NCBI GenBank assembly: GCA_949130485.1
Contig: OX422187.1
Location: 9,388,205 to 9,452,204, forward strand
DNA length: 64,000 nt
Direction of reading: 5' to 3'
Origin: Agelas oroides
Taxonomy: Eukaryota > Porifera > Demospongiae > Agelasida > Agelasidae
Position 1 is the stretch's first letter; every line of letters begins with the position of its first letter. A model generated the notes under the pieces. The model worked only from the letters and a program-made list of their open reading frames with translations, searched no databases and was not told the origin of the DNA. The position numbers were made by a program, and so were the translations under genes. Positions 42,121 to 53,737 of the stretch are shown piece after piece.

Positions 42121-43968
42121 ATGAAAGCAACATTGTCAGCAGTCTGCTTGTTCATCCTTCTGTTCAGTTTCACAGAACAGACTATTGTCCAACACAAAGT
42201 CTGCCCTCCCAAGTTCATCTCCCACAATGGATCTACCTCTGGCCATGGATGCTTATGCTTTTCTACATACCCAGTGGAGGAATGCTTTCCACTGATGCAT
42301 TTTGGCTACTGTATGACCTACAACAGTGCGTCTGAGGCTCTTGAATATGGAGCTTGTCCATACATCACACGTTACAACAGAACTTATTCTGGGGACCATG
42401 TTGTTTATATTTGGTTCCCAGAAAATATTTCATTGCTTAATGAGTTCATGTGTGGGCCACTAAATCGAGAAGGCACACTGTGTGGGAAGTGTAAAGATGG
42501 CTATGGGACTGCACTCTACTCTTATACTCTGAAGTGCAGTAAGTGCTGGGGACATGGCTATGGATGGGTCTTGTACTGGACCCTGGAACTTTTCCCAATA
42601 ACTGTCATGTACATTCTGGTAGTGATCTTTCATGTAAAAGCCACCTCCTCCCCACTGAGTGCCCTTGTGTTTATGAGTCAGATTGTAGTGTACACAATAC
42701 GATTAAACGTACCCTTGCACATGTACATTGAGAATGAAGTAACAGGATTTCCATATACTTTACTGCAAATGTTATTAGTACTGTGTGGCATATGGAGCTT
42801 AGACTTCTTTCGTTCTGTTATTCCACCATTTTGTGTAAGCAGCAACATCAAGACTGTTCATGCACTTGCACTTGAGTATTTAGTAGCATTTTATCCCATC
42901 TTTCTCATTTTAATCACTTATGTATGTATCAAACTCCATGACAACAACTTCAGACCAGTTGTTTGGCTGTGGAAGCCATTTCACAGATATTTTGTTCACT
43001 TCAGGAGGAGATGGGACTCCAAAGCATCAATAATCAATGCTTTTACAACATTTCTGCTTCTCTCTTTTTCAAAGATCTTATTCGTATCATTTTCACTGCT
43101 CTACGTTATCCAAATTAAATATAATGTTCCTCTTCCAAAAAAATTTGTTTTGTTTTATGACCCAACAGTGGAATTGTATACCCCAGAGTATTTCATATTT
43201 CTAGCTATAGCAGTTTGTGTGTTGTTGTTATTTATCATTTTTCCAACAGTTCTTCTCATTCTGTATCCAACAAGACTGTTCAGAAGGTGTGTCTCGTGTT
43301 GTGGATTTCGCAGGTGGCATGCTCTGCACATGTTTGTGGAATCATTTCAAGGACAGTACAAAGATGGAACCAATGGTACTTATGATTTCAGGGCTGTTTC
43401 AGCATCATTTCTCATCCTCAGGATAATCATTTTGATCAATTTTCTAGATCGTGAACATACAACCTTTAGCACAGCTGCAACTCTATGTTTACTTGCTATA
43501 TGTGCTTCTTGTTTCTATGCTATTACTAGGCCATACAAGTCAAACTTCATGAATGTTGTTGATATTTTGATCCTATTTTTGCTCGAGATTACATCACTTG
43601 CAGCATCCATCCCTGGCACAACAAGCTTCGCACTTCTTAATCTGTTATCAACACTGCTGTTAGGTTTTCCACACATGGTACTGATATTCTACATCTGCTA
43701 TGTGTTGGCAAAAAAGGCAGGTATCACTCAGCGCCTGAAAAAGAAATACAGAACTTTGAAAACATGTATGCTGACTGCCAAACACACAGGTCAAGCTGAA
43801 TTAGAGGTGGAGACAGAGTCTGACACTGGCTCCCTGCCAGACCGGCTGATAAACCCAGGAGATTATGAACCAGTGCTAGAATTCAGAGAAAACACAGCGG
43901 CTGAGCCCATAGAAGACAAAGAACAAAGAAGACTGACTCCTGTATATACATATGGCTCTATAGCATAG
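42121..43968 (+). CDS. Polytopic Cys-rich membrane protein (sponge-type family), intact
   Basis: Single open frame of 615 codons. An upstream Met at 42091 would add ten residues, but the start at 42121 gives a proper signal peptide (MKATLSAVCLFILLFSFTEQ) and matches the paralogue. Residues about 22-140 are a Cys-rich ectodomain with N-glycosylation sites (NRTY) and the CGPLNREGTLCGKCKDGYG motif ending CSKC. Then come about nine or ten hydrophobic helices (first YGWVLYWTLELFPITVMYIL; later LLLFIIFPTVLLILYPTRLF and GFPHMVLIFYICYVL). A conserved RRCVSCCGFRRWHALHMFVE loop follows the sixth. The cytoplasmic tail is acidic (SDTGSLPDRLINPGDYEPVL). It is not a classical GPCR; I know similar sponge proteins only as uncharacterised families. 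Probably a surface receptor or transporter; the function is unknown. Confidence 0.85.
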   Translation: MKATLSAVCLFILLFSFTEQTIVQHKVCPPKFISHNGSTSGHGCLCFSTYPVEECFPLMHFGYCMTYNSASEALEYGACPYITRYNRTYSGDHVVYIWFPENISLLNEFMCGPLNREGTLCGKCKDGYGTALYSYTLKCSKCWGHGYGWVLYWTLELFPITVMYILVVIFHVKATSSPLSALVFMSQIVVYTIRLNVPLHMYIENEVTGFPYTLLQMLLVLCGIWSLDFFRSVIPPFCVSSNIKTVHALALEYLVAFYPIFLILITYVCIKLHDNNFRPVVWLWKPFHRYFVHFRRRWDSKASIINAFTTFLLLSFSKILFVSFSLLYVIQIKYNVPLPKKFVLFYDPTVELYTPEYFIFLAIAVCVLLLFIIFPTVLLILYPTRLFRRCVSCCGFRRWHALHMFVESFQGQYKDGTNGTYDFRAVSASFLILRIIILINFLDREHTTFSTAATLCLLAICASCFYAITRPYKSNFMNVVDILILFLLEITSLAASIPGTTSFALLNLLSTLLLGFPHMVLIFYICYVLAKKAGITQRLKKKYRTLKTCMLTAKHTGQAELEVETESDTGSLPDRLINPGDYEPVLEFRENTAAEPIEDKEQRRLTPVYTYGSIA

Positions 43969-44930
43969 TTTTCAGTGAACATTTCAGACTACATAAAATC
44001 TTGTACATGTACATGACCAAAGGAACAATATGTTGGTAACCACGGAACAGTGAAAGGTTGTTTACAGACACACACACACATGTATGTATATATTTGAATG
44101 TCTTCTTTCATAAAGCAGTAATCATATATACTCAGTGCATGAAAGAATGCAGGTGGACTAACCCTGCTCGTAACAAATCATATGATAAAGCAAAGCCACT
44201 ATAGGCATACACTTTCCAGTACACTGCAAAAACACAATGGGTTATATTACTTCAGCCATATTTCAGGTTGTCTCAGTTGCATCAGTGTGACCAAGGAATG
44301 CTACCAAAGGAACAATATTGAGGAGCTTCTTCTTTAGTTACATTTGCCAGACAACAGCACAAGCCATAATAAAAACTAGTAACTGCTAAAGCTTTACAAT
44401 GCAGCACTATATCTATCTGTATGCTAGTCAGCACCACACAGTGTTAACTTTTTAGCACAAAGTATAAACATTGTACAGAGACGAAAAGTATGTGGCACAA
44501 TCAGATACAAGGTTCAAAAAAGGATCAGATAGAAATTTGTCTGGTGATCATATAAGCTTGATTGGTCACTGGTAGAGTACTGCATCGTGCCTCAAGCCAG
44601 GAGACCTAAGTTCACTTCTATATACTCTGAGCCCACCCCCCACCCTCCCCCCAAACTACTCATAAGCTGCAGGTTTACCTTGGTTTGTGTTGTGAATCTT
44701 TATTTGGGGGTGTAATATAATAACAGCAAGCTATTTATTCATCCCAGCTAAAGCAAGAGGTTCATTGCCAGTTCAGTTTCTGACCCAAAATCTGTTTATC
44801 AGAACATTCTAGTGCATATATTTTAGCAATGCATCAATAACAGTATAGTGGTTGTAAGTTGTGGCCGATAAGGGTCTGTGAAGGAGCAACTCCTTGCTGC
44901 AATGGACAATCATGTAATGATCACTGTCAG
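43969..44930. other. Convergent 3' flank between membrane-protein gene and SF3B4
   Basis: No gene. On the minus strand two AATAAA signals (44699-44704 and 44734-44739) lie 200-240 bases beyond the SF3B4 stop codon and are good polyadenylation candidates. A tRNA-like fragment (CACTGGTAGAGTACTGC, then GCCTCAAGCCAGGAG) occurs near 44565. Confidence 0.55.
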
Positions 44931-44939
44931 CAGCTCAGT

Positions 44940-47900
44940 TTATGGTTGGTGTTGTTGGTGTTGTTGTTGTTGTTGTGGAGGTAAAGGTAGCAGTCCAGCT
45001 CCTGTGGGAGAACAGAAAACACATGGGTGGTAAGGCTTGGTTGGCAGGCCTGGGGAACATGCATAACTTCACAAGACAGTGATTGTTAAGCCTTTCAGAG
45101 TATAGACCAATATGAGTTTCTAACTTTGACAAACTGGGTCCGAGATATAGGGAAAAACACGAGTCATGAATACAGCTTGTCTACTGACTAAGAGTGAAAC
45201 AGGCAACCAAAACAGTCTAGCTGTGTAGGGTTGGTATGAACACGTTTGTATCACCATTAACACCCCAATACAGGGTAACATGCACTAAACCCATGGCCAC
45301 TGCCCTAGGTCTCTTCTATGACAACAGTGTAGTGACGGATAGGGAAGGTAACGCCTGCGGCATCAAAGAGCACATTCACCATCAATTTAGTCATAGCATG
45401 TGCTAGGTATATGCTCCTTTGCCAACTTCACCATCTTAATACATTTTGGTAAACAGCCATTTGATATTGTACACATGCATCCTGTTCAGCACATTTTTGG
45501 CATCCTTCTCGGACCTACCCTCTGATCCTGAAACTCTTGGAGGAACTTGTGCTTGGGATGCGGGTGGAAGCATGGACCTGGACAGTAGAAATAAACAAAG
45601 GACCTGGATACACACAGACGCCAGCCACCTCTGTATTAATCTATTGAGACAGCTCAAAAAAGTGATCTACCTAGGCCCAATACCAAATGCAGCAAATTTC
45701 ACTCTATTCCATTCAGACACGATTCCATTGTTGAATTTGCTGTACTGGCAAAAGTGATGAGTAGTGAAAGTGAAATGTAAAGCTAGTAATTCTGTTTTGT
45801 CAGACATACACGCAGCAGACTGTGCAACTGCCACTGGCAATTCTAAATCTATATATCTGGAGACGGAGTAGTATCCAGCAGAAACCCACTGAGATAAAAA
45901 TGTTCTGTTGCTGCATAGTAGGAGGCTGTCTATTTTCCCAATCTAATTGTAATACCATAGGGTTGGTGTCTCCACAATCACACAATCACATAACATAAAT
46001 ACACACAAAATTATATCGATATAAGTATATTTGCACCTTGGTGGTGGTGGCATAGGCAATCCAGGAGGAGAGGGTCTAGGGGGCATGAGGGGAGGAGGAC
46101 CACTCAGAGAGGGACCACCAGCACCTAGAGGACCAGGAAGAAGTCCACCAGAACCTCCAGGACCTCTGGGAGGAGGGGGACCAGGAGGAGGACCACCAAC
46201 ACCACCAGGTGCTCTGGGAGGGGGAGGGCCACCTGGCCCACCAGGACCTCTAGGAGGAGGAGGACCACCAGGAACTCCGGGAGGAGGGGGACCACCAGGA
46301 CCTCTGGGAGGAGGGGGACCACCAGGAACTCCGGGAGGAGGAGGACCACCAGGGCCACCAGGACCTCTGGGAGGAGGGGGACCACCAGGAACTCCGGGAG
46401 GAGGGGGACCACCAGGACCTCTGGGAGGAGGGGGACCACCAGGAACTCCAGGAGGAGGAGGACCACCAGGGCCACCAGGACCTCTGGGAGGAGGGGGACC
46501 ACCAGGAACTCCGGGAGGAGGAGGACCACCAGGGCCACCAGGACCTCTGGGAGGAGGGGGACCACCAGGGCCACCAGGAACTCCAGGAGGAGGAGGACCA
46601 CCAGGGCCTCCGGAAGGTGGACCTCTGGGAGGAGGGGGACCACCAGGGCCACCAGGGCCAACAGGACCTCTAGGAGGAGGAGGACCACCAGGGCCACCTA
46701 GAACTCCAGGAGGAGGAGGACCACCGGGGCCACCTGGAACTCCAGGAGGAGGAGGACCACCAGGGCCACCAGAAGGTGGACCTCTGGGAGGAGGAGGACC
46801 ACCAGGACCTCTGGGAGGGGGACCACCAGGAGGTGGGGGTGGACCACCAGGAGGAGGGGGACCAGCAAAGCCTCTTGGAGGGGGACCACCAGGACCTCCA
46901 TAAGGTGACATCACTGCAAAAAAGAACAATGCAATATGAAACTCTACAATCTCCTTCCTGAAAAAACCATCACTAATCTAATCTAGATTAGACCCATAAT
47001 TCCATGAACACAATTCTTCTACTGTCCTTGTTACACCCCCCAAGATGTGAATTTAATAGTGGGATTAGGGCTTACATAAATAGCTTACAGCTAGTTAAAG
47101 CATTGCTTGATTCCAGCTCTGCCTCCGTCAGTGTCATGCTGGACTGTTCAGGTGATTGATTTGAAGAAACTCACTACAGTCGAGCTACTGAAAAGACGAA
47201 AGCTGGCGAAGGGCCAGGGTTTTAGATGGATAGCAGCTATCTTCATGTAAGTTAATTGGGGCGAGCCTGAGCAAGCCCCACACTAGCGGGACTGCATTGC
47301 GGAAGTGTGTGTGTATACGTATGTACGTGCTTGCGGCCGTAGACCGTAAATTTTAAATGCGCATTTAAATATTTCCTGAAAATTGAACGTCCTCGTGCAA
47401 GGGCAATGCTGGCCAGAGTACAGCGTTGGCAACCGTAGCGGAGACGGCTCAAGTTTAAGCACGCACGGCACCTTACTTCTTGTTTGTCACAGCAGCTACG
47501 GACCGACCATCAATGGCAGGCTGCTCGCAGACTGTACAAATTATACTGGCACGCCGGGTTGAGATTGCTTCAGGTAAGGGTCGTGCAGAAACGGCCCTCA
47601 TAAATGCTAGCGATTCAGCTCATCATTTCAGTGTGAAGCTTAGTGTATTCATGTGCATGTAGCCATAGTGGCTGCTTGCTAAGGCTTACCCCCACAATGT
47701 TCTACATTTTCTAGTACACAGGCCAGAAGAAGCGTTGGACATCCAATCTGACTGGATATTCATTAATGGCATGGTGCACTTACCCCAGGAATGAAACTTT
47801 GGTAGCTTCCCTTCATCAGCTACACCACCCTCATGCGTTCAATACGCCTAAGTATAAAACCATTGCTACATGTATTGAGTACGGTGCTGTGCTTCGGGCT

Positions 47901-50900
47901 AATAATACGTATGTAACGCACCAGTATAAGGCGTGCCTTGCTATTCACAATTGATAAACTGTCTGGGTCCTCCCTTGAGGGAAAAAGCTTTTTTCTAAGA
48001 AGCTACAGAACTCTGAACTTGAAAGCCCTCTACTTCACGTCTTGTAGCTAAGTAGCAGTGAACTTTGTTCCTACTAACACAGCGTTTACCTACATAGGAC
48101 TGAACTCAAGTGTTTGAGCCAAGGTAGAAAGTTGAAACGTCGGCGAAGGCAAACTTTTTTTCAAAACTCAAGCTGGTAACAGGCAACTTTCTTCTTCAAT
48201 TGCTTACATTTTGCTTACGCCTGAAACTATAACATTGGACCAGAAGAAGCTTCATTCTCATGCTGCTCAAGCAGCAGTTTATACCCTTTCCACATTCCAT
48301 TAAAAAGACGCTCACACATTTCTATTAAAGGGTTTACACTAGTATTTCTGGGTTTACAACTATTGTTTTTCAGTGCTGCACTATTCTAATTATCAAAGTA
48401 GGTTTAACACTGCTCAGAGCATCTTGCCTCACGCTGTTATGAGGTGAAAATAGAGGAAAGTGAAAAGGTCAACCCCTAACGGAGTTCTGACGGCACATAC
48501 TGAGTGGCTGCCAGGTGTGCGACTGACGCATTCAGTACCACCTGTGCAGTACATGTAGAGGATTGTGAGCGTTGGTGGTTGTCCGGCTGTTGTGGCTCAG
48601 TGGCAGAGCACTGGCGGCTCAAGCCAGAGGTGTCCTGGGTTCGACTCCCGGCAACTGCCAGCCTTTTCACTTTCCTCTATTTTCGCCTCATAACATTAAA
48701 GATCCCTTCATAGGTTTACACTATGAAGGAAATAAGCCAGTGATTGCATGCTCTCGTTTTCTTTTGTAAACAGTGTACTGTTTCTCCCCACCTTACAGAT
48801 GGGGGAAAAGAGTGTACTCCCTACACTCTCTTTTCCCATCATAGAGGGAGAAAAGGTTAGAAATTTTACGTGACCCTACAGTATTGATGAGAATTTTCTG
48901 GTCAACCACATTGTGTCTGTCTAATTTTGTGCCCAGACTGCACACACCCCCTACCATCGAAACAAGTCAGTGGGCTTATTCCCAGAATTTGGTACATGTA
49001 AGAATCAATTAGACTGCTAAATCAAAACAGTATAATTTCGCATTTCTACAACACACCAGAACATAGAAAAAATGTAAACAACTGGCGCTTGTAGGCATTT
49101 CACAGGTTTCCAACTAGTATAAGGGTCATTCCATATCAAATCAACACAAAAAATACCTGACCCTCACGGATTTGGACGAAACTTGGTTCTTACATAGTGT
49201 CTGTTGAGACATTCACCCATAGCCAGTTTCAGCATTATATGTTGTATGGCTTCAGAGTTAGAGCCAGCCAAAAAGTCAATTTTTTGCCAAATTTTGGCTT
49301 ACCCCTTTGTACTTAATCAACCATAACTTTAAGCACGATTAACTTTATGACCTACAATTTGCACCACTTGTAGCTCATAAAATTCCCTTTCATTTGGTAT
49401 AATTATCAAGTATATCCCATAAAGTTCGGGTCAAAGGTCACCACTAGTGTACTTTGACCTTTGCTCTCTCAAAAACGGATGTTTTGATCTGAATCAATTT
49501 TTTTACTAAATGTTCTTTGGGGCCTTCTCTTTAAGTGCAGTAAAATTGGTTTTGGGACTGCCATGGGATTCGGAGATACTTGACAGAATGTACTGGCAGT
49601 TAGGGAAGATGTGCAAGTAATCAACCGTATACTTACCCGATAGGGGTGCATTTTGATCAGTGTGACCCTCGTAAACATGACATGACAAGTAGACATAATT
49701 ATGTGGCCAATGGATGATGACCAAGTGGTAGTTGCCATGGTTACAAGGTAATTTATTGCAATTTCCCTCTAGTATGCAGCTCAATGCTACAGGTAGGAGG
49801 TAAACCTAGTACCAAGTCATATTCCTGCAGCATATTTACACACTACACTGGTGGATGTGTGACCAGACCAACAAGTGAATTCCTTTAGTATTTGTTATCA
49901 CAACTCCATGAACATAGGTAGTGCTTCCTAGGCCTTTGCTGCCTTCAGTTTCTAGGTTCTTACACGCTATGCAAAACATGAAGTGTGGTCATGCATACGT
50001 ATGCTGTGACATCAGGTGGGCAGAGGATATACACACACTTAGGGTGGTACCCAACTATAGTAACATTTTTTGTATATGTCTATCCCTAACAAAGCAGTAT
50101 TGATACTATCTTCGTTGTGAATGCTCTCGCGTCCAACCCCTGGATGGATGCTAGAAGAAAGGACCTTGAGATCCTTCATCAGGCACCACCTCCCATGTGT
50201 CTAGTTATCTTCTGTGTGCCTGATGTGCCATTCATCTGACTAGATTTTCCAGGCCATTTGTGTTCTATTTGCATACTGCATGCAATCAAAGAAGGTGGTG
50301 AAGGCTTGGGAACGTGTGCACTTACCTCATAAGAGCACTCAGTATATGCAATGAAGTCCCACCTCTAAATAAAGAGCTTGAGCAAAAAAATAGTGTGCAA
50401 GCAACCATTTTTCTAGAAATCTTAACTCTTGTTCACATTGAACAGGTTAGTATGCCCTGAGTACAAGGCTAACAGTTAGTGCATGCACCTGTCATGCAGT
50501 TGCCATCTTGCCCATTCTGCCCTCAGATGAACTCAGTGTCCATGCAATTTGGTAAGTGCCTTACCCATGACACAGCTTTCTATCACTAGTATGGACCTTC
50601 CTACAACTGCAGTCTTGCATGATACAACATTATGTAGGTTTATGACGTAATCACACACTGAGGCACTCCTATATAAATTGATCTACCAACTTAATTTTAG
50701 AATATTGCAGCTGTGTACCAAGGAGCTAATTTTAGTACGGTAAAATTTTCCTGCCCTAGGGTAAAGTAGTCATTGCGGGAAGGACCTAAGTAAACTGTAA
50801 CATGAAAATTCACTGTCACTTCTGCATGTTGAACGGCATTCAGTTGTTTCCTAGACATTAACTACAATAAATTACCTTGTAACCATGGCAACTACCACTT

Positions 50901-51757
50901 GGTCATCATCCATTGGCCACATAATTATGTCTACTTGTCATGTCATGTTTACGAGGGTCATACTGATCAAAATGCACCCCTATCGGGTAAGTATACGGTT
51001 GATTACTTGCACATCTCCCCTAACTTCCATTACATTCTGTCATGTATCTCCGAATCCCATGGCAGTCCCAAAACCAATTTTACTGTACTTAAAGAGAAGG
51101 CCCCAAAGAACATTTGGTAAAAAATTGATTCAAATCAAAACATCCGTTTTTGAGAGAGCAAAGGTCAAAGTACACCAGTGATGACCTTTGACCCGAACTT
51201 TATGGGATATACTTGATAATTATACCAAATGAAAGGGAATTTTATGAGCTACAAGTGGTGCAAATTGTAGGTCATAAAGTTAATCGTGCTTAAAGTTATG
51301 GTTGATTAAGTACAAAGGTGTAAGCCAAAATTTGGCGAAAAATTGACTTTTTGGCTGGCTCTAACTCTGAAGCCATACAAAATATAACGCTGAAACTGAC
51401 TATGGGTGAATGTCTCAACAGACACTATGTAAGAACCAAGTTTCGTCCAAATCCGTGAGGGTCAGGTATTTTTTGTGTTGATTTGACATGGAATGACCCA
51501 TAATTTCTACCAAGCCTCTGAATTTTGAGTGGAAGTGTTGCAAACAGTTTGTTACAACAGTCTCATGACACCTCAAGAAATCAACTTGGTACACACACTT
51601 ACTCATTGGTGGTGGTGGTGGGGGTGGAGGTGGTCTAAACTCGTGATGTGGGGGTGGGCCTGCCATGAGTGGGCGGGGAGGGAAGGAGTGTGGAGGGCCA
51701 GGATGTGGTGCATAATGTGGCATGTGTGTCTATGTGTGTGTGTGTGTGTGTGTGACG

Positions 51758-51802
<45 letters not shown>

Positions 51803-53618
51803 GTGCGTGCGCGCATTCAAATGTGTGGAATTCATTCTGATCTTATCAAGTAACTACAAATTCTGTAGCACCAAGATTAGCTGTACATGTACATGAAAAC
51901 CCATACTAGCCAGGTTGGTGGTATCTGCAGGCTTTCTAGACTCTGAACAAAATGAGTCATGAAAGAAACAGTAGCTGCAGTGTTGGATATAATATATGAT
52001 TTTACATATGGAGCACGTTGGTCAACAAAATAAAATACCGTAGTCTCGCGAAAAAGGGCCCACTTACGATAGAGCGCCCACCCCCTACTTTTCGCCCAAT
52101 TTCCTGTACAGGGTCAAAGTTTACTCGAATGAGCGCCCACCCTGGAGCGAGCTTCGCATGGAGTTTGAGAAGCACAGTATGCGTATCTGAGGTAAGAAGC
52201 TTCGTGTAATACTTTACCGAAGTTGCTACAAGGCATCTTTGCGTAGACGGACATAGCTAATGCGGTGCGCACTGCGAGCTACACCATGCTCACGGTGACG
52301 TGGTGCCGTTCAGAGTGTTGTGTGCCGTTAGGACTCGACTTCGAAGCCGCTGGTGGTTCCGTTGTACGTTACTGTTTGTCCAATTATTTGCTTCGAGGGC
52401 ATCGAGTCGCTGTAAACAAGACATGGGCGCTCTTTCGTGGTTCAATGCGGAAACACCCGAAAGAGCGCCCACCCCCCTCTTTGGCAGACTTGTAAGGTGC
52501 TCCGCCCATGGGCCCTTTTTCGCGAGACTGCGGTACATGTAAAAATACTTGCATACTTATCGCTGCATGTATACATACCGGCATAGGACCATGTGGGTGA
52601 GGGGGCATGGGTGGACCTTGCATCAAAGGAACAGGGCCAGGACCCATCACTGCCAAACAGAAGGAAAATAGTGTGTATAGGGTGTGCAAGTACATGCATT
52701 TGCCATGACTGTGATGGAGAACACGTGTACATGTACTTCTCTACACAGTCAATCAGTAATACTACAGATATGTACAGTATCAGAGATAGTCAACTTTCTG
52801 AATGCCTACAACCTCATGTGAAGCTACATGTACAAAGATGGTAGCCTCGTTCCCAGGCCTTCCCGCCGTCCAGTTTTTGAACGCTTGCAGTATGCAAAAA
52901 TGGACGGGGAAGACCTGGTCCTTTTTATCATGTGAATGATGTCAGTGCCTACCCAGGTAGACAGAGGGGGGGAGGGGTCTCCCATTGAAAGAATGCATCG
53001 AAAGAATGAGCTTGAGGCCTTATCTTGTAGTTTCTGCCCCAAGCGCTGGAGTTTCGAACGTTTGCAAAGCGAAAAATGTACCGTTCCAGGTTACAAATGA
53101 AGAACACGTGTGCGAAATGCGTTCTTTCAATGGGAGATTGCTGGAGATTTATGATTAGAAATCAAAACCTAGCCAGCTATGAAAAGGCTGTTATCTTTAT
53201 TGTGCTTAGTCACTAGTCACTTGAAATTCTGAATTGCAGCTATCATGCTAGCTGAGTACTGAGAATACAGCTGCACTGAAATTCGGCCACAACATCGAGC
53301 TGCAGAAGCAGGAAACACCTGTGTAGCTCTTCCTTTATTTGACTTCAGGATGACTATCAAGTTTGTTGTGGGCTTTTGATACCATGGTTTTCACTCGCTC
53401 TCTCACCACCATCGTGTACTCTATTTAATGTACTACATGCACTTACAATAAATGATGCCAGGAAGGAAACATGCTCCTAAGGAATAATATGCGCCTAACA
53501 GGTGCCACAGTGGTACAACAGTTATATACATGTACACGCTAAGCATACTGAACTGACTTCTGATATTGTGTGGTGGAGGCATGTGCATGTTAGGGGCCAT
53601 GAGAGGGGCTGGTGGCAT

Positions 53619-53685
<67 letters not shown>

Positions 53686-53688
53686 AAA

Positions 53689-53737
<49 letters not shown>

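Noticed and set aside
45446-45757. 103-codon plus-strand frame with hydrophobic start, resembling a secreted peptide
   Set aside because: It overlaps SF3B4 exon 11 on the other strand, whose splice sites and phase are needed to reach the natural C-terminus; no other support.
46031-46903. 290-codon Gly/Pro-rich plus-strand frame
   Set aside because: Antisense of SF3B4 exon 10; the minus strand fits splice sites and phase, the plus strand does not.
49469-51181. Mirrored 89-98 codon frames ([16 protein letters not shown]...)
   Set aside because: Same sequence in the two arms of a foldback transposon; low-complexity character and no conserved domain.
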